Source: Sphingomonas ginkgonis
Lineage (GTDB): Bacteria; Pseudomonadota; Alphaproteobacteria; Sphingomonadales; Sphingomonadaceae
DNA: 64,000 bases
NCBI RefSeq assembly: GCF_003970925.1
Contig: NZ_RWJF01000001.1
Span: 1,916,501-1,980,500 of the forward strand
Reading direction: 5' to 3'
Shown here piece after piece: positions 10,310 to 19,679 of the stretch. Numbering within the stretch: the first letter of the stretch is position 1; every line of letters starts with the position of its first letter. Position numbers and translations under genes: made by a program. The notes beneath the pieces are model-generated. The model had not been told where the DNA came from. It searched no databases and saw nothing but the letters and a program-made list of their open reading frames with translations.

Positions 10310-12145
10310 TCACCGATGGTTGGGGAAGTCCGGCCACTTGTGTTCGGCGACGGCGGTCAGGCTCGGGGTCGGCGATCCCTCGAGACCCTGGTAGACCCAC
10401 ATGTTCCGCATCACCGCGGGAACATAGTAGCGGGTCTCCCAGTAGGGCACGCTCTCCATCCACAGCAGCGGGTCGCCCTTGTCGTTGACCGCCCAGCGCG
10501 CCACCGGGAGCGGCCCGGCATTGTAGCTGGCGATGACCTTGGGCAGCTGCCCGCCGGTCGCCGAGTGGGTCCGCATATATTCGATCCAGCTCTGCCCGAA
10601 CTCGATGTTGGTGGCGGGATCGTAGAGATTGCCGACGCTCCCGCCGCGCCGCCGGGCGAGCAGCGCCGCGGTGCTCGGCAGCACCTGCATCAGGCCGACC
10701 GCGTTGGCCGGGCTCACCGCGTCGTAGCGGAAGTTGGTCTCCTGCCGGGCGTGGGCGAAGGCGAGCGCCGGATCGATCCGCCAGCCGCCGGCGGGCGACC
10801 AGTTCGGCACCGGGAAGCGGTCGGCGGGCGAGACCTGCGCGCCCGGGATGCCGAAATGGGCAAGCCAGAACTGCGCACCGGGGAGGTTGAGCCGCTTGGC
10901 GACGGCGATCAGCGCCGGCTGGTCGGCCGGGCTGCCGATCATCGCCTGGTGGCGGAGATGGGCCTCGGCCAGCGAATATTCGCCCATGCCCGCGAGCAGC
11001 ACGGCGCGCTGAACGTTGGGCAGGTTGTCGACCCGGGCGTTCGACTGGCTAGTCGAGGGCGAGAGATTCGTCGCCATGCCGAGCGTGCGCCGGGCGACGA
11101 GGCCGTAAAAGCTCTCGCTGCTCGCTGCCGCGCTCTTCAGCAGTCCTTCGACCGCCTGCGGCCGGCGGCACGCCATCTCGCTGCGGGACGCCCAGTAGCT
11201 GCCCGCCGCCGCCATCTCGCGGTCGGTCGAGAGCCTGGCGACGTCGCGGAAGGCGAGGCTCGCGCTGTTGCAGTCGTTCTGACGCCATGACGCCAGTCCG
11301 GACACCCAGGCCGCCTGCACGCCCCACTCGCCGGTCGCCCCGTAGCGCCCGGCGTCGGCGACGCGCTTGGCCTGCGCATCCTGACCGATGACATAGTAGA
11401 TCCAGGCGATCCGCTGCGACGCCTCGGCCCGAGCCTCGTAGCTGAGCGTCGGCATCGCCGCGTTGTAGGCCTGCTCGGCGTTGTAATAGTCGTCAACCTT
11501 GACCAGCGGGTCGAGCAGCAGCCGGAGCGCGTCGGCAGCAGGCTCGCCGATCACGCCCTTGGCGCGGGTCCGCTTGGGCGCGGAGCCGAGCAGCACCGGG
11601 CGATACTCGGCCTGGATCGGCGGCAGGTCGTCGGCGCCCCGAAGCTGCGCGAGCTTTGCCACCTGCGCTGCCTGCGGCATCTCCGGACCTTGCAGCAGCA
11701 GGTCCATCAGCGGCCCGAGCTCCGTCCGCGGCGAGTTCTTGGCGAGCGCGAGTTCCGCCCTGGCGGTCAGGGTGAGCGGGGAGGGTGGAAGCGCGGCGAT
11801 GCCCGCCTGTGCGCTCGCCCAGTCGCCCTGGCGGAGCGCGACGAACACGCCCTTCCAGTCCTTCGGCACGACCACCACCCGAACAGGGGGCGGCGGCGGC
11901 ACCGGCGCCACCACCTGCGGCGGGGCCGACGACAGCTGCGCGTCGATGCCGGCGGGCGCGTCGGCGGGCGGGGTGGACTCCGCCGGCGGCAGCGCCGCGG
12001 GCTTGCGGACGACGGGCACGGCGCGGAGTGGCTTGTGGAGGATCGGCGGAGTCGTCGGCGCGGCTTTCGCGGCCGGGGGCGTCTCCGGCAGCGGCGCCAG
12101 CGGATCCGACTGGAGGACGGTGGCGGCGAGCAACAGGCTGATCAA
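10310..12145 (-). CDS. Lytic murein transglycosylase (SLT domain)
   Basis: A 611-residue cell-wall enzyme that would cleave the MurNAc-GlcNAc bond of peptidoglycan to give 1,6-anhydro ends. The N-terminus has a short hydrophobic start (MISLLLAATVLQ) and a Pro-rich linker (about residues 15-90). A long helical superhelix follows (about 100-440). The C-terminal SLT domain has the catalytic Glu in FAHARQETNFRYDA (about residue 470), then NAVGLMQVLPSTA and IASYNAGPLPVARW. The start is a TTG whose last bases form the stop of the upstream DNA glycosylase gene (TTGA), so translation is probably coupled. The signal peptide is unusually short, so secretion is inferred mainly from the family. Confidence 0.88.
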   Translation of the reverse strand: MISLLLAATVLQSDPLAPLPETPPAAKAAPTTPPILHKPLRAVPVVRKPAALPPAESTPPADAPAGIDAQLSSAPPQVVAPVPPPPPVRVVVVPKDWKGVFVALRQGDWASAQAGIAALPPSPLTLTARAELALAKNSPRTELGPLMDLLLQGPEMPQAAQVAKLAQLRGADDLPPIQAEYRPVLLGSAPKRTRAKGVIGEPAADALRLLLDPLVKVDDYYNAEQAYNAAMPTLSYEARAEASQRIAWIYYVIGQDAQAKRVADAGRYGATGEWGVQAAWVSGLASWRQNDCNSASLAFRDVARLSTDREMAAAGSYWASRSEMACRRPQAVEGLLKSAAASSESFYGLVARRTLGMATNLSPSTSQSNARVDNLPNVQRAVLLAGMGEYSLAEAHLRHQAMIGSPADQPALIAVAKRLNLPGAQFWLAHFGIPGAQVSPADRFPVPNWSPAGGWRIDPALAFAHARQETNFRYDAVSPANAVGLMQVLPSTAALLARRRGGSVGNLYDPATNIEFGQSWIEYMRTHSATGGQLPKVIASYNAGPLPVARWAVNDKGDPLLWMESVPYWETRYYVPAVMRNMWVYQGLEGSPTPSLTAVAEHKWPDFPNHR

Positions 12146-12882
12146 GTCGGTTCACCCATGAGCAGAAGGAGGTCGGCCCAGGCCCGCGCCTTGTCCGCCG
12201 GCCGCTTGAGCAGCCATCGCGGGTGGAAGGTAACAACGGCCTGAACGCCCTTGATTCGGTGGATCTTGCCCCGCGCCTGCGCTACCGGGGCGCCGGTCAG
12301 GGCCCGCGCCGGCCCGTCGCCGAACAGGATCAGCCGCTTCGGGCCGACCAGTTCGACCTGGTGGAGGATGAGGTCGCGGCAGCGCGCGGCGGCGCCGGTG
12401 TCGAGCTTGCGCCCGACCAGCGGATAGCAGGAGAGGGCGGCGACATAGGCGTCCTCGGCACTGACTCCGATCGCCTTCAGCATGCGGGTCATCAGCGCGA
12501 AGCTGTCGCCGGTCACCGGCCGACTCTCGTCGCCGTCGTCGGGGGCGTCGGCGACGATCATGATCTCCGCCTGCGCGGGCCCGTGCGGAAGCGCACGCCG
12601 TGCTCCCGGGCTGGCGAGCGGCAGGTCCTCGGTTGCGCCGATCCAGGCGTGGAATGCCTCGAGTGTTGGCGGGAGCGGGTCGGTCGCGGCGGGCGGGGGC
12701 GGGCTGGCTAGGGCCGGCCGCGCCGGAGTGGGTTGCTCGACGTTGGTCGCCGGCACGCGCGCCGGCGCCTTCAACCACTGCCGCGGCGCCTCGTCGACCA
12801 GACAGTCGACGCCCGCCTCCAGCCACCAGCCCAGCAGGCTGGCCGCCTCGTCGCGCGACAGCGTCAATCCTTCCCCACCCAT
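12142..12882 (-). CDS. Uracil-DNA glycosylase superfamily protein, divergent
   Basis: A 246-residue protein of the family 4/5-like uracil-DNA glycosylase superfamily. The C-terminal motif AVVTFHPRWLLKRPADK (HPxxLL, usually in the active site) is intact. Motif A, normally GEAPGxxED, reads ADAPDDGDESRPVTGDS. Two cysteines (ALSCYPL and ARCRDLI) match the later pair of iron-sulfur ligands of family 4, but the N-terminal CxxC pair is missing and replaced by a Pro/Ala-rich linker. It may be an inactive or altered-specificity relative. Overlap with the transglycosylase start suggests an operon. Confidence 0.7.
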   Translation of the reverse strand: MGGEGLTLSRDEAASLLGWWLEAGVDCLVDEAPRQWLKAPARVPATNVEQPTPARPALASPPPPAATDPLPPTLEAFHAWIGATEDLPLASPGARRALPHGPAQAEIMIVADAPDDGDESRPVTGDSFALMTRMLKAIGVSAEDAYVAALSCYPLVGRKLDTGAAARCRDLILHQVELVGPKRLILFGDGPARALTGAPVAQARGKIHRIKGVQAVVTFHPRWLLKRPADKARAWADLLLLMGEPT

Positions 12883-12964
12883 GCCCCGGAATCTCTCTCA
12901 CCATTGACGGCTGGGTCAAGTCGTTGAATGGCCGCACTTAAGACGAAGTGAGGGGATGAGAGGC

Positions 12965-14617
12965 ATGAGCGACCGCGAGTCGATGGAATATGACGTGGTC
13001 ATCGTCGGCGGCGGTCCGGCGGGTCTGGCGGCGTCGATCCGGCTGAAACAGCTCGCCGCCGAGGCGGGCCGCGAAATCTCGGTCTGCATCCTCGAGAAGG
13101 GCAGCGAGATCGGCGCGCACATCCTGTCCGGCGCGGTGGTCGATCCCAAGGCGCTCGACGAGCTGCTCCCTGATTGGCGCGAGGACGGCAGCTGCCTGCT
13201 CGCCCGCGTGCCCGTCACCAGCAACCACCACTGGGTTCTGACCAAGGGGAAGAAGTTCAACCTTCCCCACATCATGATGCCCAAGTTCCTCGAGAACAAA
13301 GGCAATTTCACCGGCAGCCTGGGCAATCTGTGCCGCTGGCTGGCGGGCAAGGCGGAGGAGCTGGGGGTCGAGATCTTCCCCGGCTTCCCGGCCGCCGAGG
13401 TGCTCTACCACGAGGACGGGTCGGTGAAGGGCGTCGCGACCGGCGCGATGGGCATCGCCCGCGACGGCTCGCACCGCGACGACTACCAGCCCGGGATGGA
13501 GCTGCACGCCAAGTACACACTGTTCGCGGAAGGCGCGCGCGGCTCGCTGACCAAGCAGCTCAAGCGCCAGTTCGACCTCGAGGCGAACTGCCAGCCGCAG
13601 GTCTACGGCCTTGGCGTCAAGGAGTTGTGGGACATCGATCCGGCCAAGCACGAGCCGGGCAAGGTCATCCACACCCAGGGCTGGCCGCTCGACGATGCGT
13701 GGGGCGGCGGGTGGATCTACCACCAGGACAATGGCCAGGTGTCGATCGGCTTTGTCGTCGCCTTGTCCTACGCCAACCCGCACCTCTCCCCGTTCGAGGA
13801 GATGCAGCGGTGGAAGCAGCACCCCGCGATCCGGCCGCTGCTCGAGGGCGGACGGCGCGTGTCCTACGGGGCGCGGGCGATCAACGAGGGCGGCTGGCAG
13901 TCCATTCCGACGCTCGCCTTCCCGGGCGGCGCGCTGATCGGCTGCTCGGCGGGCTTCGTCAACGTGCCGCGGATCAAGGGCAGCCATACCGCGATGAAGA
14001 GCGGGATGCTGGCGGCCGAGAGCATCGCGGCGGCGCTCGCGGCGAACCGGCAGAGCGACGTGCTGGCCGACTATGAGCCGGCGGTGCGCAACGGCTGGAT
14101 CGGCGACGAATTGAAGCTGGTCAAGAACGCCGAGCCGGCGGTCAGCAAGTTCGGCGCGACGCTCGGCACGCTGGTCGCAGGCACCGACATGTGGATGCGC
14201 AGCCTCAAGATCGGCCTGCCGTTCGAGCTCAGGCATCATGCCGATCACACGACGCTCACCCGCCGCGACCATGCGGCGCTGATCGCCTATCCGAAGCCCG
14301 ACGGGGTGATCAGCTTCGACCGGCTGTCCTCGGTGTTCCTGTCCAACACCAATCACGAGGAGGACCAGCCGGTCCACCTCGTGCTCAAGGACCCGACCGT
14401 CCCGACCCGGATTAACTTGCCGCAATTCGACGGACCCGAGCAGCGCTACTGCCCGGCGGGCGTTTACGAATATGTGGAGGAGAATGGCGCTCCCCGGCTG
14501 CAGATCAACGCGCAGAACTGCGTGCACTGCAAGACGTGCGACATCAAGGATCCCACCCAGAACATCGACTGGGTGACGCCGGAAGGCGGGGGAGGACCGA
14601 ATTATCCCAACATGTAA
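12965..14617 (+). CDS. Electron transfer flavoprotein-ubiquinone oxidoreductase
   Basis: This 550-residue enzyme passes electrons from reduced electron transfer flavoprotein to ubiquinone at the membrane, draining acyl-CoA and other dehydrogenases. It has an N-terminal FAD Rossmann motif VVIVGGGPAGLAAS, the central GWPLDDAWGGGWIYHQDNGQ block, and a C-terminal [4Fe-4S] site with YCPAGVYEY and CVHCKTCDIKDP, ending GGGGPNYPNM as in the family. I chose the ATG at 12965 because GAGGGG lies nine bases upstream; the ATG at 12956 has no usable spacing. The etfAB genes are not in the window. The downstream TPR gene begins at or inside its 3' end. Confidence 0.95.
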   Translation: MSDRESMEYDVVIVGGGPAGLAASIRLKQLAAEAGREISVCILEKGSEIGAHILSGAVVDPKALDELLPDWREDGSCLLARVPVTSNHHWVLTKGKKFNLPHIMMPKFLENKGNFTGSLGNLCRWLAGKAEELGVEIFPGFPAAEVLYHEDGSVKGVATGAMGIARDGSHRDDYQPGMELHAKYTLFAEGARGSLTKQLKRQFDLEANCQPQVYGLGVKELWDIDPAKHEPGKVIHTQGWPLDDAWGGGWIYHQDNGQVSIGFVVALSYANPHLSPFEEMQRWKQHPAIRPLLEGGRRVSYGARAINEGGWQSIPTLAFPGGALIGCSAGFVNVPRIKGSHTAMKSGMLAAESIAAALAANRQSDVLADYEPAVRNGWIGDELKLVKNAEPAVSKFGATLGTLVAGTDMWMRSLKIGLPFELRHHADHTTLTRRDHAALIAYPKPDGVISFDRLSSVFLSNTNHEEDQPVHLVLKDPTVPTRINLPQFDGPEQRYCPAGVYEYVEENGAPRLQINAQNCVHCKTCDIKDPTQNIDWVTPEGGGGPNYPNM

Positions 14618-14633
14618 GCGCCTCTTCCTCGCA

Positions 14634-16274
14634 TTGCTTCTGAGCGGCGCGGCCGCCTCGCCGGCCACCGCGCGGACTCTCGTCCGCCCGCCGCTCGGGA
14701 GCGCGCTGTCGGGCTATGTCGCCGCTCGGGCAGCGAGCCTGACCGGCGATCATGGCGAGGCCGCGCGGCGCTACGTGGCGCTGCTCGCACTGGATCCGGG
14801 CAACGCGATGCTCGCGCGCGATGCGATCAGCGAAAACATTCGCGCCGGAATGCCCGAGCAGGCGCTCCGCCTGGCGGCCCAGCGTCCGCTGGCGAGCCTC
14901 GGAGCGGACGCCCGGTTGCTGCTGGTCACCGACGCTCTGAAGCGCGGCGACGGCGCACGCGCGCTCGAGCTTCTCCGTTACAAGGATGGCGAGATCGAGC
15001 TGGGCTTCCTGGCGCCCCTGATCGGAGCCTGGCAGCAGGCCGAGCGGGGTGATGCAGGCGCCATCCAGACCCTCGCCGCGGTGCCACCCGCAAGCGCTGC
15101 CGCGCCGCTGCTCGCCGAACACCGCGCGCTCATTCTCCTGAAGCTCGGGCGGGGGGGCGAGGCCGACCCCTTTGCCCGCCGCGCGATCGCCGCCGGCGGT
15201 GGGCGCGAGGACCGGGTCCGGCTGGCGATGGCGCAAGGCTTCGCCCGTCTTCGCGACCAGCCGCGCGCGCAGGAGATGCTGGGCGGGAACGACCAACTGC
15301 TCGCCCGTGCCCGTGCCCAGCTTGCCTCGGGGCGGCTCGACAGCGTCGCGGTCCACACGTCCGCGCGGGGCTTCGCGCAGATCCTCGCCGCCCTTTCGCT
15401 GGCGCTGAACGGGGGCGAGAGCCGCAGCCTGGCGCTGTCGCTGGCGCAACTCGCGCGATTCGCCGACCCGGCCGATGGTGAGCTTCCGGTGCTGACCGGA
15501 TTGCTGCTCGACGCGGACGGCCAGACCGACGCGGCGCTGGCGGCGTTCCGCGCGGTCCCCGCTTCCGACCTGTTCGCCAGCGAGGCGCGCGACGCGGCGG
15601 TCCGTAGCCTGATTCGCTCGGACCGGACCCGGGAGGCGCTGGCCCTGGCCGACCCCGCCGCGCGAGCCCGCGACGCCAGCGCCGACGACTGGTCGCGGCT
15701 CGGCGACGTCTATGCGGCGATGAACCGGAACGGCGACGCGGCGGGGGCCTACGGCCGCGCGGTGGCGCTGGTCGCGGCGGGCGGCCCAGGACCGGCGGAG
15801 TGGCAGCTTCGGCTGCTGCAGGGAAGCTCGCTCGACCAGGCAGGGCAATGGCCCGCGGGGCGCGCCACGCTCGAGCAGGCGCTCCGCCAGTCGCCCGACC
15901 AGCCGTTGCTGCTCAACTATCTCGGCTATGCCAAGCTGGAGAAGGGCGAGCAGCTCGAGGAAGCGGAAAGCCTGATCCGTCGCGCCAGCACGCTCGCCCC
16001 GCAGGACGCCTCGATCACCGACTCGCTCGGCTGGATGCAGTTCAAGCGTGGGCGGGTGAACGAGGCGATCGCCACGCTGGAGAAGGCGGCCGCGGCCGAT
16101 CCGTCGCAGTCGGAGATCCGCGAGCATCTCGGCGACGCGCTGTTCACCGCCGGCCGCCGCTACGAGGCGCGTTATGCCTGGGCGGCGGCGCTGGTCACCG
16201 CGGAGTCCAAGGACGCGGGGCGGATCCGGGCCAAGCTCGACGCCGGGCTGACCGGGGCCACCGTCGCCCCTTGA
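14634..16274 (+). CDS. Exported tetratricopeptide-repeat protein with unusual start
   Basis: A protein of about 546 residues with TPR-type repeats throughout (for example YLGYAKLEKGEQLEEAESLIRRAS and ITDSLGWMQFKRGRVNEAIATLEKA near the C-terminus). The best canonical start is the TTG at 14634, but that leaves a signal peptide with no basic residues (MLLSGAAASPATA). The open frame upstream encodes a normal n-region (CKRLFLALLLSG) with no ATG, GTG or TTG; an ATT at 14601 is preceded at five bases by GGAGG. The stop overlaps the TTG start of ispE (TTGA). The likely location is the periplasm and the function is unknown. Confidence 0.75.
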   Translation: MLLSGAAASPATARTLVRPPLGSALSGYVAARAASLTGDHGEAARRYVALLALDPGNAMLARDAISENIRAGMPEQALRLAAQRPLASLGADARLLLVTDALKRGDGARALELLRYKDGEIELGFLAPLIGAWQQAERGDAGAIQTLAAVPPASAAAPLLAEHRALILLKLGRGGEADPFARRAIAAGGGREDRVRLAMAQGFARLRDQPRAQEMLGGNDQLLARARAQLASGRLDSVAVHTSARGFAQILAALSLALNGGESRSLALSLAQLARFADPADGELPVLTGLLLDADGQTDAALAAFRAVPASDLFASEARDAAVRSLIRSDRTREALALADPAARARDASADDWSRLGDVYAAMNRNGDAAGAYGRAVALVAAGGPGPAEWQLRLLQGSSLDQAGQWPAGRATLEQALRQSPDQPLLLNYLGYAKLEKGEQLEEAESLIRRASTLAPQDASITDSLGWMQFKRGRVNEAIATLEKAAAADPSQSEIREHLGDALFTAGRRYEARYAWAAALVTAESKDAGRIRAKLDAGLTGATVAP

Positions 16275-17083
16275 GGAAGCCCGCTGTCGACATCGCCGCC
16301 GCCAAGCTCAACCTCGCGCTTCATGTGCGGGGCCGGTTGGCCGACGGCCGGCACCGGCTCGAGACGCTGTTCGCCTTTTGCACCGACGGCGACCGGCTCA
16401 GCGCGGCGCCCGCGGACGATCTGTTGCTGACCGTCACCGGGCCATTCGCCGCCGCGCTCGACGACGGGGAGGACAATCTCGTGCTCCGCGCCGCCCGGGC
16501 GCTGCGCAAGCGGTCCGGGACGAGCGCAGGCGCCGCGCTTCAGCTCGACAAGAGGCTGCCGGTCGCCTCGGGGATCGGCGGCGGCTCGGCCGACGCGGCG
16601 GCGGCGCTGCGGCTTTTAACGGCCTTGTGGCGGATCGATCCCGCCCACGCCACCGCGGTCGCGCCCGGGCTGGGAAGCGATGTGCCCGCCTGCCTGCTCA
16701 GCCTGACCGCGCGCGGCGAGGGGGGAGGGGACGAGCTTCGCCCGGTTCAGCTCGACGGCCTGGCCGGCACCCCCGTCCTGCTGGTCAACCCGCGCGTCCC
16801 GCTCGCCACCGGCCCGGTGTTCGCCGGCTGGGACGGGGTCGACCGCGGCCCGCTCGGCGACTGGCGCGCCGGGCGCAACGATCTCGAGCCGTCCGCGCAC
16901 AGGCTGGTGCCCGAGATCGGCACGGTGCTCGACTGGCTGCTGGAGCAGGACGGCGTCGATCTCGCGCGCATGTCGGGCTCGGGCGCGACCTGCTTCGGGC
17001 TGTTCGCGGACGAGGCGGCGCGCGACCGGGCCGCCGCGGCCTGCCCGCCCCAATGGTGGCACCTCGCGACCTTCCTGCGCTAA
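16271..17083 (+). CDS. ispE: 4-diphosphocytidyl-2-C-methyl-D-erythritol kinase
   Basis: IspE phosphorylates CDP-methylerythritol in the non-mevalonate isoprenoid pathway, which also uses dxr at the end of this window. The 270-residue protein has the GHMP kinase layout: AAAKLNLALHV at the N-terminus, the ATP-binding loop PVASGIGGGSADAAAAL, and the C-terminal MSGSGATCFGLF. The start is a TTG that overlaps the stop of the TPR gene, which gives the expected N-terminus (MRKPAVDIAAAKLNL). The nnr gene follows after ten bases, so the block from the oxidoreductase to the RumA-like gene reads like one operon. Confidence 0.93.
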   Translation: MRKPAVDIAAAKLNLALHVRGRLADGRHRLETLFAFCTDGDRLSAAPADDLLLTVTGPFAAALDDGEDNLVLRAARALRKRSGTSAGAALQLDKRLPVASGIGGGSADAAAALRLLTALWRIDPAHATAVAPGLGSDVPACLLSLTARGEGGGDELRPVQLDGLAGTPVLLVNPRVPLATGPVFAGWDGVDRGPLGDWRAGRNDLEPSAHRLVPEIGTVLDWLLEQDGVDLARMSGSGATCFGLFADEAARDRAAAACPPQWWHLATFLR

Positions 17084-17093
17084 GGGCCGCGCG

Positions 17094-18437
17094 ATGACGA
17101 GACCGATCCTCACCGCCGCCGCGATGCGCGCGGCCGAAGCGCAGGCGATCGCTTCCGGCACCAGCGTCGACACGCTGATGGAGCGGGCCGGCGCCAGCCT
17201 CGCCGAGGCAGCGATCCGCTTCGCCGGGCGGACGCCCACGCTGCTGGTCTGCGGTCCGGGCAACAATGGCGGGGACGGCTATGTCGCCGCTCGCCATCTC
17301 GCGGAACGCGGCCTCGCGGTCCGGGTCGCGGCGCTGGCCGAGCCGGCGACCGAGGCGGCGCGACGCGCGCGGGCGCGCTGGGATGGGCCGGTTGAACCCT
17401 TCGCCACGGCGGAGCCGGCTCCGTTGCTGATCGATTGCCTGTTCGGGACCGGCCTCAAGCGCGGGCTTGAACCAGCTGTATTCGAACGGCTTCTTGCCCT
17501 GTCGGGTGCTGCCCAACTCACCGTGGCGGCGGACCTTCCGAGCGGGGTGGCGGCCGACAGCGGCGAGTGCCTGTCATCGGTGCCGGCAGCGGATCTGACA
17601 TTGGCTTTCGGGGCGCTGAAACCGGCCCACCGGCTGATGCCGTCGCTCGCGCGGATGGGCCGCGTCGTGCTGGCCGACATCGGCGTCGAGGCGGACCACC
17701 GCTGGCACGAGATCGGCCGTCCCGCGCTGCCGCCGCTCGACCCCGCCGGCCACAAGTTCAGCCGGGGGCTGGTCCATGCGCTCGCCGGCAAGATGCCGGG
17801 GGCGATCGCGCTATCCTGCACCGCCGCCGCTCGCGCCGGCGCCGGCTATGTCCGGGTCTCGACCTCGCTCCGGATCGACCATCTGCCCGCGGCGGTGGTG
17901 CAGACCGACACGGCGACGCTCGCCGACCCGCGGATCGGCTGCATCCTGGTCGGCCCCGGCATGGGCGACCTGCCGCAGATCCTCACCCTCGCGCTGACCG
18001 CCCACGCGCCCAAGGTCATCGACGCGGACGCGATCCGGGCGATCGGCGAGCCGGAGCGTCTCAAGGGTCAGGACGCGATCGTCACCCCGCACGAGGGCGA
18101 GTTCGAGGCGCTGTTCGGCAAACTCGAGGGGAACAAGGCGGAGCGCGCGCTCGCGGCGGCGCGGCGGTCGGGCGCGGTGGTCGTCTACAAGGGTCCCGAC
18201 ACGCTCGTCGCGGCGCCCGACGGGCGGCTCGGCTTCGCCCCGCCGAGCCCCGCCTGGCTGGCCAGCGCCGGCACCGGCGACGTGCTCGCCGGGATCTGCG
18301 CCGCGATGCGCGCGCGCGGGCTGGAGGCCTTCGACGCGGCCTGTGCGGCGGTATGGATCCATGGCCGCGCCGCCGAGCAGGCCGGCCCGGGGATGATCGC
18401 CGACGATCTCGCCGCCGCCATCCCGCTCGTCCTGTGA
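17094..18437 (+). CDS. nnr: Bifunctional NAD(P)H-hydrate epimerase / ADP-dependent dehydratase
   Basis: Nnr repairs damaged hydrated NADH and NADPH. The 447-residue protein has two domains. The N-terminal YjeF_N epimerase domain (about 1-205) has VCGPGNNGGDGYVAARHL and the phosphate-binding DCLFGTGLKR. The C-terminal ribokinase-like dehydratase (about 220-447) has HKFSRGLVHALAGKMPGAIAL, GPGMGDLPQ, DADAIRAI, TPHEGEFEALF and SAGTGDVLAGICAAM. The GTG start of the downstream methyltransferase overlaps its stop (GTGA), consistent with translational coupling. Confidence 0.93.
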   Translation: MTRPILTAAAMRAAEAQAIASGTSVDTLMERAGASLAEAAIRFAGRTPTLLVCGPGNNGGDGYVAARHLAERGLAVRVAALAEPATEAARRARARWDGPVEPFATAEPAPLLIDCLFGTGLKRGLEPAVFERLLALSGAAQLTVAADLPSGVAADSGECLSSVPAADLTLAFGALKPAHRLMPSLARMGRVVLADIGVEADHRWHEIGRPALPPLDPAGHKFSRGLVHALAGKMPGAIALSCTAAARAGAGYVRVSTSLRIDHLPAAVVQTDTATLADPRIGCILVGPGMGDLPQILTLALTAHAPKVIDADAIRAIGEPERLKGQDAIVTPHEGEFEALFGKLEGNKAERALAAARRSGAVVVYKGPDTLVAAPDGRLGFAPPSPAWLASAGTGDVLAGICAAMRARGLEAFDAACAAVWIHGRAAEQAGPGMIADDLAAAIPLVL

Positions 18438-19621
18438 GCGACTCCGAGACGATCCTGCGCATCGCGGCGCGGGGCGACGGCGTGACCGCAACCGGCCGCC
18501 ACGCGGCGCTCGCCGCGCCGGGCGACCGCCTGCTGGCCGACGGATCGGTCGAGCCCGGCCCGCACCACCAGACGCCGCCGTGCCGCCACTTCCCGGCCTG
18601 CGGGGGGTGCCAGCTCCAGCATGTCGACGACGAAGCCTATCGTTCCTACCTCGTCGCGCGGATCGAAGGGGCGCTTGCGCAACAGGGGATGGCGGCGACC
18701 GTCCGCGATCCGCACCTGTCGCCGCCACGCACCCGGCGCCGGGCATCGCTTCGGGCGCTCCGCACGGGCCAGGGTGTCGCGATCGGCTTCAACGAGGAGC
18801 GTTCGCACCGCATCGTCGACATGCGCGAATGCCACGTCCTCGCGCCCGAGCTGTTCGCGCTGGTCGCGCCGCTGCGCCGCCTGCTGGCGACGCTGCTCGC
18901 GCCTCGCCGCGGGGCGGAGGTGCGGATGACGCTCGCCGACCAGGGTATCGACCTGCTGATCGCCGGGGTCGAGGCGGAAGGCCTCGCCGCCGCCGAGGCG
19001 CTCACCGCCTTTGCCGAGGCCAACGGGCTTGCCCGGCTGGCGCTCGACGGTGGGCTCGGTCCTGAGGTCCGCTACGAGCCGGGTCCCACAACGGTCAGCC
19101 TGTCGGGCCGACCGGTCCCGCTGCCGCCTGGCGCCTTCCTCCAGGCGACGCGCGACGGCGAGGCCGCGCTGGTCGCCGCGGTGCGCGAGGCGGTTGGCGA
19201 CCCGCGCCGGACCGCCGACCTGTTCGCCGGGCTGGGCACCTTCGCGCTGTCCCTGCCGGGGCAGGTCTATGCCGCCGAGGCGGGGCGCGACGCCGTCCTG
19301 GCGCTGAAGCGCGCCGATGGTGCGATTGCCGCCGACCACCGCGACCTCTACCGCCGCCCGCTCGGCCCGGAGGAGCTCGACCGGTTCGACGCGGTCGTGC
19401 TCGACCCGCCGCGGGCCGGGGCGGCCGAGCAGGTCGCCGCGCTGGCCCGCTCGGCGGTGCCGGCGATCGCCTATGTGAGTTGCAATCCCGCAACCTTCGC
19501 CCGCGACGCGGCGACCCTGGTGGCGGGCGGCTATCGGCTCGACTGGATACGTCCGGTCGGCCAGTTCCGCTGGTCGACCCACGTCGAGCTGGCGGCCCGG
19601 CTGTCGCGGCCGCCGGCCTGA
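18434..19621 (+). CDS. RumA/TrmA-type class I SAM RNA (uracil-5-)-methyltransferase
   Basis: This 395-residue protein probably methylates a uridine in rRNA or tRNA at C5. A cysteine cluster, CRHFPACGGCQLQH (Cys50, Cys56, Cys59) with a later Cys in MRECHVL, matches the [4Fe-4S] site of RlmD/RlmC. The SAM-binding motif is DLFAGLGTFALSL, the catalytic Asp/Pro motif VLDPPRAGA, and the nucleophilic Cys lies in YVSCNPATFARD at about residue 350. There is no N-terminal TRAM domain of full length, as is common in alphaproteobacterial RumA-like proteins. Whether the target is U1939, U747 or tRNA cannot be told from the sequence. The GTG start overlaps the nnr stop. Confidence 0.85.
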   Translation: MSDSETILRIAARGDGVTATGRHAALAAPGDRLLADGSVEPGPHHQTPPCRHFPACGGCQLQHVDDEAYRSYLVARIEGALAQQGMAATVRDPHLSPPRTRRRASLRALRTGQGVAIGFNEERSHRIVDMRECHVLAPELFALVAPLRRLLATLLAPRRGAEVRMTLADQGIDLLIAGVEAEGLAAAEALTAFAEANGLARLALDGGLGPEVRYEPGPTTVSLSGRPVPLPPGAFLQATRDGEAALVAAVREAVGDPRRTADLFAGLGTFALSLPGQVYAAEAGRDAVLALKRADGAIAADHRDLYRRPLGPEELDRFDAVVLDPPRAGAAEQVAALARSAVPAIAYVSCNPATFARDAATLVAGGYRLDWIRPVGQFRWSTHVELAARLSRPPA

Positions 19622-19679
19622 CGCAAAGCTGACAAGAGCTTCACTGGCCGGGAGGGCGGCAGGCGCATAAGCGGGCGCA

